A stretch of DNA of 64,000 nt, from contig NC_066579.1 of NCBI RefSeq assembly GCF_024323335.1, forward strand, positions 237,077,475 through 237,141,474, written 5' to 3'. Positions 23,802-35,787 of the stretch are shown here, one piece after another. The DNA is from Lathyrus oleraceus. Lineage: Eukaryota; Streptophyta; Magnoliopsida; Fabales; Fabaceae. The position numbers were made by a program, and so were the translations under genes. How positions within the stretch are numbered: the first letter of the stretch is position 1; each line of letters opens with the position of its first letter. The notes beneath the pieces are model-generated. The model was not told the origin of the DNA. It saw only the letters and a program-made list of their open reading frames with translations, and did not search any database.

Positions 23802-25290
23802 ATGGACGAAGGAACACTAAGAAGTACAGATGTCCTGATTCGAAAGAGCTAAGGAAGTTATCATCCTTTGTATTAGATCCCTTGGACTTCAAGCAACGTC
23901 ATGTGAAACTCTTGTCCGTACTATCTACTGATATGGTTGAAGGACTTTTGAGTGTGTTGGTTCAGTTCTATGACCCTCTCTATCGGTGCTTCACTTTTCC
24001 TGATTATTAGCTTTTGTCCATGTTGGAGGAGTATGCCCATCTCTTGGGTACGCCCGTATATGATAAGGTACCTTTCAGTGGATTGGAGGAGATTCTCAGA
24101 TCTCATGTCATAGCCGAAGCTCTTCCTCTGAAGAAATCTGAGATTGATATTCATTTGGTGAAGAAAGGAGGTATTCTTGGGTTGACTTATGAGTTCCTCA
24201 TTGGTAGAGCTAATGCTTTTGCTCAAGCCAGTAGCATGGACGCTTTTGAAGCCATCTTTGTATTGCTCATCTATGGTTTAGCCTTGTTTCTTAACATTGA
24301 TGGTTTTGTTGATGTTAACACCATTAGAATCTTCTTAATTGGGAATCATGTCCCGACTCTGTTGGGTGACATGTATTTCTCTTTGCATTTGAGGAATTCT
24401 AAAGGTGGTGGGACTATTGTGTACAGTGTTCCTCTTCTGTACAAGTGGTTTATTTCACACTTGCCTCAAACGCCTGCTTTCTCGGAGAACCAACAATGTC
24501 TACGGTGGTCCCAAAGACTTATGTCTCTCACTAATGATGATATTGTTTGGTATGATTCTGCATTTGGATATTATAGATAGTTGTGGTGAGTTCTCTTATG
24601 TGCCTCTAATTGGTACACAAGGAGGAATCAATTATAACTCTGCTTTGGCTCGTCATCAACTTGGGTTCCCCTTGAAAGATAAACCTAATAACATTCAGTT
24701 AGAGGGTCTATTCTATCAAGTGGGTAGAGATACCCAACTTTTTAAGAATAGAATGGTGCGTGTTTGGCACAATGTGCATAGGAAAGGGAGATCCGAGCTT
24801 GGTCTACGCAACTGTGTAGCCTTTGAAGCTTACACTATTTGGGTGAAGAGGAGATATTTGGAGCTTAAGATGTCGTACGCCTGTGAAAGACCTATGTATA
24901 TGGTTATGGCTGAGCCATCAACTCTCTCTAACCAAGATGTAGAGGAATTGGAAGACGCACTTTCCAAGATGAATCAAGAGAGAGACTTATGGGAAGAACG
25001 GTTCCATGCTTTGAACCGGAAGCATGTAGAGTTGCAGATTGAGTCAAGGGACAAAGATGCACTTTTGAGGTTCTTGAAGAGCGTGTAGTGAAGAGACAGA
25101 GAGAGCTAGAGGATTTATTTTCCTCCAGTATGCCTCAACCTTCTGGTGCTTGGAAGAAGATTATTGATCAGCTTGTCCCCGAGAAGGCTCGGATGAAGAC
25201 ATCCTTTGAGTCAAGGATTTGACGCATCCGAAGGAAATACACTCCCATAGCCAAATCATCTGATGCAGTTGCTAAGGATCCTTAGGATGA
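23802..25290 (+). pseudogene. Element D ORF1 protein, decayed
   Basis: The frame has NTKKYRCPDSKELRKLSSFVLDP, VLVQFYDPLYRCFTFPDY, LLGTPVYDKVPFSGLEE, GILGLTYEFLIGRA, FVLLIYGLALF, VPTLLGDMYFSLHLRN and GGTIVYSVPLLYKWFISHLPQ. It then shifts frame near 24570 and resumes at DSCGEFSYVPLIGTQGGINYN with a charged C-terminal coiled-coil-like tail. A TAG at 24008 replaces the Gln seen in E. The start region lacks E's in-frame Met. ORF1 lies between the primer site and gag in Ogre; its role is unknown. It recalls plant-mobile-domain-like proteins, but I cannot confirm that. Confidence 0.8.
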
Positions 25291-25560
25291 CATTTTCCTT
25301 TTCTCTTGTATTTATATTTTGGTTTCTAAAATTGTATTCAGTGTAATCCTTCCAATGTTATGAATAAAAAGAGATTTTATGGTCAATTGAATTATTATTT
25401 ATTTATTGTTAATTGAAAATATCTGCAAATAAGACTTCATATGCTCCTTGAAATTTAAAAAAACCATAAAAAATGGAATTTCACGCATCATTTGCATAAA
25501 AGGTTTCCTCCGCCAGGTGTCTTATCAGTTCTTCTTCTGTGTATCAGCCAAGTTGTCTCA

Positions 25561-26258
25561 TCACTACAACACCCGAGCTAATCGACTAATAAGAATGTAG
25601 CACCTAGAGCAAGAGAACATAGAGATGAATGATAAAATTGCTAGACTCATAGCCTTGATGGAGTCTGTAATTGCTTCTCAGAACCAACTATCTCCACCTC
25701 CTGCAACTCCTCCTCCTCCTCAGAGGACTGTCATTTCAGAGATTGCTTCATCATCTGTACCTGTCATTGCTAGCCAGTCTGTTCCTGCTATGCCTACTGG
25801 GTTCCCGTGGGGAATGCCACCAAAATTTGTACCTGAAGGGTACGCTCCTACATTTTCTTCTCTGTTGGCATCTAGCCCGGTCCTGTCAGTGCCTCCTCCT
25901 ATTGTTCATACTCTTCCTCATGTTAAGGAAACTATTTACCACACTGAGCCGTCTGAAGGTCCAGATGTTTATGAAAAGATGGATCAGATGAAGGATCAGT
26001 TTCTTGAGCTGTACAAGGAATTGAAGACCATGAGAGGGAAGCATTTATTTGGCAAGAGTGGTGCTGAACTGTGCTTAGTTCCTAATGTCAAAATTCCGAT
26101 GAAGTTCAATGTCCCAGACTTTGAAAAATACAAGGGGAATACTTTTCCGTTGAGTCATCTTGTCATGTATGCTTGAAAGATGTATACTTAAACTGATAAT
26201 GATCAACTGCTTATTCACTACTTCCAAGAAAGGCTGTCCGGTTCTGTGCTTAGATGGT
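25561..26258 (+). pseudogene. gag: Element D Gag N-terminal part, cut by element E
   Basis: The frame opens with an HHYNTRANRLI-like stretch; the ATG at 25595 is followed directly by TAG where E has MDHLEQEN. It continues with a coiled coil, a proline-rich linker, a GFPWGMPPKFVPEGYAP block, FGKSGAELCLVPNVKIPMKF and DFEKYKGNTFPLSHLVMYA. TGA and TAA codons near 26175-26190 stand at Arg and Gln sites of E. The E LTR enters at 26259 inside RLSGSVLRW. The remaining gag of D is not found on the other side of E. Confidence 0.85.
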
Positions 26259-27776
26259 TGTAAGACCCTAATTTTGACCCTAAGATCCCTCATGGCATCA
26301 TAACATTGCATTTGCATCTTGCCTTAAGGATCATAGCATCTTGGCTCCTTTACCTTTGGGGTGGGATCCCTTGAGAGTTGGTTTGAGATCACCAAGCATG
26401 CTTGAATTGTATATTATTTATTTTCTCATCTTATTTACTAACAAAAAGCACAAAAATATGTCACTAACATCTTTTGTTTGTAGCTTGAGCAGTCACAAGA
26501 TCCAAAGCTTCTAGGAGATCCTATAAGCATTGATAAGGCCAATTGAAGATGAAATCAAGCATGACAATGGTTCCCAAAACTCTCATCCATCAAATATGCC
26601 TCCCAAGTATCTTAATTCATCATTTTGATCAAAGCAAACCAGAGGGTTTGAGGCTTGTTTCCCAAGGAAACCCTAGTTCATCTGTTCATCAACTATGCCT
26701 TGCTCATGAAGCAACCTCAACCCATGATCAAATGAAATCAAGGGAAGTTATTTCATTCATCATTTCATTCATATTTGAACTTATTTGAGTGTCCTCAATC
26801 ATCAACTCATCAAGATATGAGGTTTGGACTTGAGAAGTTGATCAATCAATTCATCTGACTATTTTGAAATACACTGGGTCCTAACTTTTTATGTGTTTGT
26901 CAAATGGAGATGACACCAAGAGAAAAAATGTTATTAAGAACCATATGAACAACTTTCATGTTCATCAAAAATTGATTTGAAGTATGGAAGGTCATCATCC
27001 ATTTCAAGACATTATAGGTCATTTTGACTGAAACCCTAATTTTGGGTCAACTTCCTAAGGACATAACTCATTAATTTTTCATGATTTTGAGGTGGGATCA
27101 AATGAATTGGAAATATTAAGATGTCTACTTCAAATGTTATGTTGAGAAAAATTTCAAAATCCTAAACGAAATACATGTGATAATGCAAAACATTATAGGT
27201 CACTTTGGACCAAAAACATTGAAATGTGAAAAAGTCCAACTTCAAGTGCCCATAACGTCTTCATAAAAAATCCAAATGATGCAAAATCTAAGTCCAAATT
27301 GATTGCCTTGAAAATATATACAACTTAGATATTGAAGATTTTGTCATTTGGAGCTTGCATCATTGAAATAGAAGGGCTTGAACTTTGGCCAATTTTGAAA
27401 TTCTCACATGTACATGTTTTGCACCCTACACTTCATGACCACTTTTCATCAATTTCCAAGGCTCAAATTAAGTTGTGATAAACATAACAAATGATCCTCA
27501 TGCAAAAATCTTTCCACCCATTACTCATAAGGTTGTGTTTCAAGTATGGATATGGCATTTTTGAAGGCATGAACATATTGGTACAATTTTGGAAAATCAA
27601 TTAATTTACATTGCATGAGCTAAGCCTGTACCATTTGCACGTACAATTTACATATATTATTGTTCAGCTGCCAAATCCAAGTAGAATTAGGCCCTCCATG
27701 CGCCTGTATAGGCCCATGCATGGAGACCCTTTCCATCCATGCAATGAGTTGTTCATGCATATCAGCTTGCTTTGGC

Positions 27777-27784
27777 TATAAATA
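27777..27784 (+). promoter_or_regulatory. Probable LTR TATA box (element E, 5' LTR)
   Basis: TATAAATA in a GGC-TATAAATA-CATTGCTCATGCC context 1518 bp into the LTR; it is conserved in the 3' LTR at 59410. Likely start region of the genomic RNA. Confidence 0.7.
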
Positions 27785-29228
27785 CATTGCTCATGCCTCT
27801 CATTTCAGCAACCTAAAGGCGCCCCAAATGCGGCACAACTGGTCCCTCAACCTCACTCAAAAGGAACTCACCATTTTCATTCTCAATTTTCAAATCTGAA
27901 TTTTAATTTCCTCAGTTGATTTTCAGATCTAAAAGTTCCTAAACCTTGCTACCTCATTCCATAGAACAAACTGCAAGCATTAACACCAAGAGATTGTGCC
28001 TTCAAACCCTGCAAATCAGAGGTTCACTTCAATTTTTATTTTCTTCGAATCAACCAATATACTGCTTGTTTCTTGCTGTTGTTGTGTGATCTGAAGTCCT
28101 CTGCATAGAGGCAATTTTTTTGAGCTTCGACTTTTCAAAATCTAGCAAGTTCAGTTGAACACCATAGAAATTCCATCTCTGATTTCTCTTAATGTAGAAA
28201 CCTAGAGTGGATTTGGTTGGTACAGGGGTGATGTACATCACCCCAGCTTTCGATTGGTACCAAGATCGTGGCATTTGGTTAACTTTTTTTTCTCTGCAAA
28301 TTTGATCAGTGTTGGAAGTTGGCCGGAGAAGACGGTGGCGCTGGTCACCGTCCAATCTCTAGATTGAATATGAACCTTCCATTTCATTTTCCAGAATGAA
28401 TCTCGTCCGTTCCATGTTATGACTTATTTAAATGCTACATGTGATGCATTGACCAAGGAACATGGTAGGCACGCGTGTGTGAGCCTCATGATTTGCCAAC
28501 TCAATTAATGAGCTCAGATCAGACGGTCCACGCTTTTTCACATTTTTTTAAATTCTAATTTTATTTTCTTTTATTTCTTTTAATTCCATTTCATTTTAAA
28601 AATTCATATCTCCTTCATTATTGGTCCAAAAAATATGAGACCAATTTCATTTTTCTTATTTTAATTTCTAGTTTCTAAAAATGATTTTTAATATTTTTTT
28701 ATTTTATCATTTGATATTTTTTAGGAATTTTCTCTTTTTTGGTTATTTTTAATTCATTTAAAATAATTTTTGATATCCAAAAAATAAAAAAATATTTTTC
28801 CAACCTCTTTGAATGATGATAGATCTATGAAAAATATTCTCATCAATTTATTAATTGATTTGATATTTATTTGAGATTTTAATTCAATTAGGTTATTTTT
28901 ATGCATTTTTAATTGATTAAAAATAGTTTCTGACTCCTAAAAATGCTGAATTTTTTTGTCAAACTTTGTTTGACCTTGTTGAACTTAGGATAATTCACTT
29001 GGACTTTTCAAAGTTGATTTGAAGTGAAATTGAAGTTTGACCTTTCTTTATTATTTTAATTCAAGTTTTATTTTAATATTGAAAAATACCAAAAATATTT
29101 TTATTTGTTTCTTGACTTCTAATCCTCATTTTGCTTCTGTTTACTATTGTTTGACCTTGATCTTCTCTATCTTTGGTCAATGCTTGTTGATTACTTCATT
29201 TCCATTTCCATTAATGCACTTTAATATT

Positions 29229-29258
29229 CTTCTTCTTCTTCTTCTTCTTCTTCTTCTT
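29229..29258 (+). repeat. (CTT)n microsatellite
   Basis: About ten CTT units inside the E 5' LTR. The matching part of the 3' LTR is deleted, so length change between LTRs cannot be judged. Confidence 0.9.
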
Positions 29259-30699
29259 TTTCTTTTTTGATCAATGAGTTAAAGATTGGTGGTTAACCTT
29301 GATGTATGGGAGGTCTAACCTTCCTTGATTCAAATCTAATTCATCTTGATCATGGATCAAGTGAATGGCTTTGCATTAAGGATAGGTTGCTTCCTAATCA
29401 AGCAAAGAACCTAAATCAATACAAGATCATTTCTCATCTTTTTTTTTGGCATGGCAAGTTGTAGGAGTTTGATTCACTAATCAAAATCTCTAACTTGTGT
29501 TGTTGCCTACATTATTATTCACCGGCCTCAGATAGTTGTGACTTCTACATAAGTCAAATTATGATTGCTTAACATAGCGCTAAATTGCCTTATGGCACAC
29601 TAACTCTAACACTAACTTTTAACCATTAAAATTTAATTCTTGCTCTTTACATTTATGCAATTTACTATTCTTGTACATATTATTCATTTGCTTTTGCCCT
29701 TTGCTCATTTGAGCACATGTTTATGTTAATGCAATTTGCCTTTTGCTCACTTGAGCACATAATTGTGTATATATTATTGTGCTTGTATTTTGTTTTGATT
29801 GTTATGGACCAAATGCAAAAATGGACAAATGGACTTAGTTTTTAGGACATTCCCTATGCAAACTGAAGTAAAAAGGCCTTAATATTGAAGATGGATTGGA
29901 TGGACCAAATCTCTAAACTCACTCTTGTCCATTCTTGATTTACTTCATGGAACTTTTTGATGTGTGTGCTTTTGTGCTAGGAAATCCTATTTGAGCCAAA
30001 TTGAAGAACCATTTCCATGTTCATTCAAAGAGAAAGATACAAGAGCCATTGAGGATCTTCTAAGAGCTTGCTTGATTATTTTGATTGCTTGAGCTTACAC
30101 TTATTTTGCTTGCTTATTCCAAAGGATGAGAGCTACTTGGATCATCAATATGATCTCAAGAGAAGAACTCCATATGTGGTCTTGTTTCTTATCCTTCATC
30201 TCTTGTATGATTAGGACTTTAGCCATTCTTCTTCTTCCCTCCACTCTAAACCAAGCCAAAACTTTTGTGAAAACATTTAACACTTGTTTTCAAACATTAG
30301 AAACCTAAGCATTATGCTTTTGATTTTCAAACCTTCTTTTCATAACACTTATTTTGAATTGAATCTTTAAGTCAACTTTGACCATATTTTGTAAATACTT
30401 TTCTTTGGTAAATATAACTCATTCAAATACTTTTGTGGTTTCAATGGCCACTTTCTTATCAAAAACTTTTCATAACCTTTAGATATTAGGTTTGAGTTAT
30501 CCTTGAGGTAGATGTAATACTCACCTATATCCTTAGTGATGGACAATGAGTCTTCCATGCTTATTATAGGTTAACCCCTCACTAGCATGTTTGAGCTATC
30601 CTCACATGGTGGACTTGTGGTTTTAGGTTGAGTTTTCTCCCTTGGATAACAAAAGACCTTAAGGCTTTTGGACCAATCAATTCACCAACTTGTTTTTTG

Positions 30700-30955
30700 A
30701 GATTTTTACCCCGAACTACGAGGTTTTGATCCTAATCTTTTTTAAGATGGTACGCAGGCAATGGGTTTATCCATTCAAACACAAAATTGTAAATAACTTG
30801 TATATTCCCTTCTCACCTGCTCAATCATGTTTGCACAAACAATTTTTCACAAAATACCAACCTTACAACAAGTGTGAAAAGGGCTCCCTAGGAGTATCTA
30901 GGATGTTTTGGGTGCTTAAAACCTTCCCATTGCATAACCAATCCCCTTACCCCGA
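30700..30955 (+). promoter_or_regulatory. Conserved Ogre LTR tail block (E)
   Basis: The sequence has CCCGAACTACGAGGTTTTGAT, GGTACGCAGGCAATGGG, then GGGTGCTTAAAACCTTCCC...CATAACCAATCCCC. It is shared with A, B and D. Confidence 0.6.
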
Positions 30956-31045
30956 TCTCTGACATTTTTACTAGTTTTTGATTTGATAAAACTTTTAGGT
31001 TTTTGTTCGCTTTCTAACCATTCCTTTGGATAAATAGAAGTGTGG

Positions 31046-31054
31046 TGGCGACTC
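31046..31054 (+). other. Internal primer-site copy in U5 (E)
   Basis: TGGCGACTC inside the LTR, 77 bp before the true primer site. Confidence 0.55.
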
Positions 31055-31122
31055 GACTTGTATGGTTTACCTTAGATTTAGTCAATATGTCTAATGGTAA
31101 CGAATACCCCGGTACAGAAAAG

Positions 31123-31140
31123 TGGCGACTCTGCTGGGGA
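31123..31140 (+). other. Primer-binding site, tRNA-Arg type (E)
   Basis: TGGCGACTCTGCTGGGGA, six bases after the LTR end. It is identical to the sites of A and B. Confidence 0.92.
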
Positions 31141-32036
31141 TATTTGCCTAGTGGGTTTTGCCTACTTTTCATTCTTGTTGTATTGTATTGTATATTATTT
31201 TGTGACATATTTTTGTGCAATTTGGGATTACTGTATTGTGTGTAATGATTGAAATGCTTGAATATTAATTCCTTGTATGCTTGGTGATCTTTGTGAGATG
31301 AGTTCTATACCCGAACTCGAGTGCACTTAGGATAGAAGAATGGCATAGTCTTGTCAACTTGTGTGGAGTTATTCCTTAGCAAGTTGACTTGCAAGCCCAT
31401 TCACTTGGTGGAGGTTATGTTGGGATCAATAATGTCACACGAGTAGTCGTGGTTAGGCGTTACTCTTTCCAATATAGACCTTAGAAGCCAAGGACCTTAG
31501 TTTACCAAGTCTATCTTGGCCTATTCTTAGGACGTAGGGCAAAGTTCGTTCGAGTGTAAGATTTGATATGATTGTTATGCGATACTACACTCATAAGAGT
31601 CTCTCTTGAGAATATTTTTGGAGTACGAGTAGTCGTTTATCCGATAATATCCGAAAGATGGGATGATGACTATGGGAACCTCTTGTAGAACATGTTTGGC
31701 AGGTTTAACCCTAGTACACTCCCTTTGGGTGGTTCTTAACTGAGATTCCATGCTCGTGACTTGCAACAAACCCTTGATTCATGGTTGATCCGTTCTTGTG
31801 TATCCTTAATATCAATGGAACTTGGGTGTTGATAAGGTGTAAACCATAATCCACCAAAATGGATGATTGATATTAAGGATGACTTGATCCATCCCATGAC
31901 CTTTGTGTGGTGTGCTTTGCTTGATCCTTGAGTGTGATTGTTGCATCCATGCATTCATGCACCCATTTGCATCCATATCATCAATAATGAGAAAATTTTC
32001 AAGGAACTTAAGAGGTCTATTTGCAAATTTTCAGAC
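31141..32036 (+). other. Element E 5' leader
   Basis: Untranslated leader matching the D leader in order. No coding frame seen before the ORF1 start. Confidence 0.7.
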
Positions 32037-32399
32037 ATGGAAAGACAAAGAAGGAATACGAAGAAGTACAATTTCAGACAACCCGACATGAAAGAGCTAA
32101 GGAATTTGACATCCTATGTATTAGACCCCTTGGATTTCAAGGCTCATCATGGGAAGCTTCTATCTATTCTGGCTACTCAAGTGGACGAAGGATTGATGAG
32201 TGTATTGGTGCAGTTCTATGATCCCTTGTACCGTTGCTTCACTTTTCCGGATTTCCAGCTTTTGCCTACGCTTGAGGAGTATGCCTATCTTGTGGGTATA
32301 CCTATCTTAGACCAGTTTTCGTTCAGTGGCTTAGAGAGGGTTCCTACTTCTCAAAAGATAGCTGATATGTTGCATATAGATGAATCTCTGGTTGGTGCT
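32037..32399 (+). CDS. Element E ORF1, 5' part (split by element B)
   Basis: ATG at 32037 begins MERQRRNTKKYNFRQPDMKE. The frame runs 121 codons through VLVQFYDPLYRCFTFPDFQLLPTLEEYAYLVGIP to ESLVGA, where the B element enters. It then reads 19 codons into the B LTR to a stop at 32459. After removal of B and one target copy the frame continues exactly at 46152. ORF1 is an extra Ogre protein of unknown function encoded upstream of gag. D carries a decayed relative with the same motifs. Confidence 0.85.
32395..32399 (+). repeat. Target-site duplication of element B, left copy
   Basis: GTGCT directly before TGTCGCGG. An identical GTGCT follows the right LTR end at 46147-46151. The five bases are a single codon-spanning copy in the ORF1 frame once B is removed. 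Confidence 0.95.
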
Positions 32400-32419
32400 T
32401 GTCGCGGCTGGAAAAATGA

Positions 32420-32430
32420 CAGAGTCGCCA
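32420..32430 (-). other. Internal primer-site copy in U5 (B, 3' LTR)
   Basis: The minus strand reads TGGCGACTCTG, identical to the start of the primer site. The 5' LTR copy is at 42462-42472, 33 bp from the true site. Confidence 0.65.
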
Positions 32431-32454
32431 CCATCCTTTATTATAATGATAAAA

Positions 32455-32760
32455 CCTAATGGTTAAGAGTAAGAGACTAGGTTCGGGAGTCAGTTAAGTA
32501 AGGGGAAGGTGTTAGGCACCCCTTACCTCCATTGTACTCAATGGGATCCTCCTACAATTTTAGGGCTAGTGTGTGTTTCTAAAGTGTTTGCTTTAATATT
32601 TATTAATTATTAATTATTTATTTATTTACATACGGTATTACTTTTAAATGGACGAGAGACCCAAAAATATTTTTCATAATTGTACTCGCTAGAGTTTACA
32701 ACTCTATGCCTACGTACCTTCGCATTAGGCGAGGGATCAGAGTACCGTAGTTCTTCTTGG
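32455..32760 (-). promoter_or_regulatory. Conserved Ogre LTR tail block (B, 3' LTR)
   Basis: In element sense: GAACTACGGTACTCTGATCC, GGTACGTAGGCATAGAG, then GGGGTGCCTAACACCTTCCCC and TTAACTGACTCCC. It is the same block as in A, D and E; the 5' LTR copy is at about 42515-42835. Confidence 0.6.
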
Positions 32761-32999
32761 AAATGTTGTTTGGTTGGTTGTTTTTATCCCTTGAAAATTC
32801 TCACGCCTCGGGGACAGAGAAGTAATTGATTTTGAAAAGTGCCTCAATACACTAGGGTAGAGGTCTTACGATTTGAAGTGAGTTCAAATTGATTTTATCC
32901 CTTTTATCCATGCAAAAATAGTATTTTAATTTATTTAAGAAAATAAGTTAGGAGTCATAATTAGGTATTAGACATAACTTTTTATCCCGATTTTATCCC

Positions 33000-33770
33000 C
33001 GATTTTATTCCTTGAAAATCCCAGACTTTTAGACAATGTTTTATCCCATATTTGTATCCCTTGTTTTTATCCATTATTATCTCTTATTCAATTGTAAAAA
33101 TTTAATTTGATTAAGAAGATTAAATTAAATAAGATGCAATTTAACATATCTCTTATCCTTATTTTATCCCTTAGTTAATTTACCAAGATATGATGAATAT
33201 TTTAATTTTAGAAAATAAACCCATGACAATATTCAATGATTATAAAGTAACAAAATACCATATTCTCGATTATTTATCCCTAAAATCCTAAAAATATATC
33301 CCACAATTTTATCTCATATTATCCCTAAAATTATCTCATTATTTTATCCCATAAATTTTATCCCTTGTTTTTATCCCTTGAAATTGTTATAGAATTTTAT
33401 ACATGTTTGTCCCTTGATGTATCACTTGTTTTTGTCCCTTGTGTTTTTGTCCTTTGATGTATCGCTTGTTTTTGTCCCTTGTGTTTTTGTCCCTTGATGT
33501 ATCGCTTGTTTTTGTCCCTTGTGTTTTTATCCCTTATTTTTATCCCTTGAAATCCTAAGGTTTTATCTCATAACCTTAACCAAAATGTTATATCCCTTAT
33601 CTCTAATTATTTATCCCTAAAACCCTAAAAAATTATCCCTATTTATTATCCCTAAATTATCCCATAAATTTTTATCCCTTAAAACCCTGAGGTTTTATCC
33701 CATATTATCCCTAATAATTTTTTTATCCCAAATTTCTATCCCATAATTATCCCAAATAATTTTATATTAT
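33000..33770 (-). repeat. TTATCCC-rich array with 40 bp minisatellite in B 3' LTR
   Basis: The + strand word TTTATCCC or close variants occurs dozens of times. Embedded at 33406-33545 are three 40 bp units containing GATGTATCGCTTG and two GTCCCTTG words. In element sense the word is GGGATAAA. The array reflects local slippage. The 5' LTR copy at 43070-43970 has more minisatellite units. Confidence 0.85.
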
Positions 33771-35639
33771 TTATGATTAAAAAATGAAAAAATATCTTGT
33801 CAGGTACATAGTGCGTACAAATCGAGTCTTGCCTACTGGGGTATGATTTGGTATTCCTTATAGATACAATACAAGGCTTTTCAAACTTTCACATATTTTA
33901 ATAATTAGTTGAAATAATTATAAAAGCTAATGTAAGTTATATACAAATATACTTAACTCATAAAAAATGTTAAACAAAGTTTCGAAGCAATTATAATAAC
34001 AAAATATGTATATTAAGGTGTGAAAAAAAGAACCAACCTACGGGATCGAGGTATATCCCGGTGAACCAAATTATTAAGCTTTTGAACTCCCCCGAATTAT
34101 GGTGAGTTTTAATCCAATTTATAAGAGAATTGGAATTAAATAGTGTTAATTGTTTTGATACTCTTTCCCACTTTGAATTAGGGAAGCAATTAAATGAGTT
34201 TGAATTGGATTAAAAGAGATTCAATTTTTTTAATATTTTAGCGTATGATAAACTTGAAAATTTGATGGAGATTGGGATATTCAGGAAACATATTATTAAA
34301 TTTGGAAATTTGGGAATTTCACTTTAATTTTGGAATAATGATAATAACAAGCGAATTTAATAATAGTAAAAAGAACTTTTTTATAATAATGGAAACATTA
34401 TATTATTGTTATTTTTATTAAAAAATATTAATTTTAACTTATCAATATGTATCAAATATATATTTGTCTTTGTCTCGTACATGAATTGTGCATGACAACA
34501 AAATCTATAAAAAACTATTTTTTTAGCTTTAGAAACTAGTAATGTTGATTATTTCCAAAATAAAAAATAAAAAATAAAAATGTTATGGAATAATTTAAAA
34601 AGAACAAAGTTATTTAATATTTTTTTGTATATTCTTTATATTAAAAATCAATTTAAATTACTATCCTAAAATGAAATGTTAAATGAAATTGAATTATTAT
34701 CCTGAAATAAAATATAAACAAAGTAATTCCAAATTTTTTTATTTTACGATATTTTGTGATTTTAGGCATAAAATCATAATTTTAATGACAAATAATATTT
34801 TTAATTAAATGATAAAAAATGATTTTTTTAACTTAATATTTGATGATAATAATCGAGATAATTGATGATAGTAAATCAATAATAATTAAAAGTATCAATA
34901 AAGATATTAATGATATCCTCAAAAAATATTTTATGAATTTTTAATTATAAATAAGAATAATAATTGATAATAATAATAGCAATGTATTTATAATAACAAA
35001 AAAGATTTTGATGTTTTTTTTTAGATTTTGTTTTTATTTTGAATACTCATTAATGGAATGTTTTGGAAAGAGATAAACCGTATTTTATTTTATTTTTATA
35101 TTTGGAAGGTTTGTGATCGCATCATATTTCCTAGTAATAACAAATAATAATGAATTTTTTTTTTAATAATTCACCCTAATTAATAACAATAATACTTGAC
35201 TTTTTCTAATTACTATAGTAATAACAAAAGATTTTTCTCACAAATAAAAATAAATGTTTCTTTTTGTTTCTTTTTATAATAATTGTAATAACTAATATAA
35301 TAAATAACTACAATTTAAATTAAAAATAATGATGATAAATACAAAAATAATTAATAATAAAAAATGAAATAATGAAAATAATGATAATAATATTTATTTT
35401 TATTCTTCTTGGACTAAAATAAATAAAATAGTAATTAAAAAATGCCTTAAGTTAAAATGAAGAAATAATTTTAAAATAATTTTCTTTAGTTTTTTAATGC
35501 ATAAAAATAAAAATTATTAAAAATAAATATTAATGTAAAAGGAAAATTAATTAAAATAATAAATAAAAAAAGATACAAATTTTATGGAAAAAGAGAAATA
35601 AAACGTAAAAAGAAAAAGACATGCAAAAATTAGAAAGAT

Positions 35640-35705
35640 GAGACTCGTACTCATGACCTTTCATAATCACACCTCCTTACACATGTTCTCTTACCAATTA
35701 TGCCA
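35640..35705 (-). other. tRNA-like segment with A-box and degraded B-box (B 3' LTR)
   Basis: The minus strand has TGGCATAATTGG (35694-35705), close to the pol III A box TRGCNNAGYNGG. About 41 bases later comes GAGTACGAGTCTC (35640-35652) at the B-box position, degraded here but GAGTTCAAGTCTC in the 5' LTR. It is not a full tRNA gene, as the acceptor stem cannot be drawn. It may be a tRNA- or SINE-derived insertion captured by an ancestor. Confidence 0.5.
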
Positions 35706-35774
35706 TTTCACATATTCGAAATAAATTGGAAATAGAAAGCATATGAAGGGTGGGCAAAATTTGGGGTACGACAG

Positions 35775-35787
35775 TTGCCCCTATTTA
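35775..35787 (-). other. Polypurine tract of element B
   Basis: The minus strand reads TAAATAGGGGCAA immediately before the 3' LTR. It matches the AAATAGGGGCA tract of E, the expected plus-strand primer. Confidence 0.85.

Larger units (their letters stand above)
26259..31116 (+). repeat. Element E 5' LTR
   Basis: The LTR starts TGTAAGACCC and ends GGTACA; length 4858 bp. It is closely matched by the truncated 3' LTR at 57893-59792, with only scattered differences, so E is younger than D. It holds two U3 copies of CATTATAGGTCAYTTTG (27010 and 27191), a TATA box at 27777, a CTT microsatellite (29229-29258), the conserved tail at 30700-30955 and an internal primer-site copy at 31046. No coding content. 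Confidence 0.92.
32400..35773 (-). repeat. Element B 3' LTR
   Basis: 3374 bp, TGTCGTACCCC to CCGCGACA on the minus strand. Compared with the 5' LTR it lacks about 24 bp near 32440 and a block of about 150 bp at 34088, and it has fewer 40 bp minisatellite units at 33406-33545. It is extremely A/T-rich from 34090 to 35630. No coding content. Confidence 0.93.

Noticed and set aside
27660..27899. Small Cys-rich peptide repeated at 59281
   Set aside because: Repeated only because it is in both E LTRs, across the TATA region; frame and length differ between copies.
29037..29270. Leucine-rich small protein
   Set aside because: Encoded by the CTT microsatellite and A/T-rich LTR.
33000..33770. Telomere-like repeats
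   Set aside because: The word is TTTATCCC/GGGATAAA, not the plant telomere TTTAGGG, and it varies inside an LTR.
34300..35630. Replication origin or matrix attachment region from A/T richness
   Set aside because: Extreme A/T content alone is not enough, and it is part of the B LTR copied at 44690-46000.
35640..35705. Functional tRNA gene
   Set aside because: Only box-like motifs are seen; no acceptor stem or clear anticodon arm can be drawn, and the B box is degraded in this copy.
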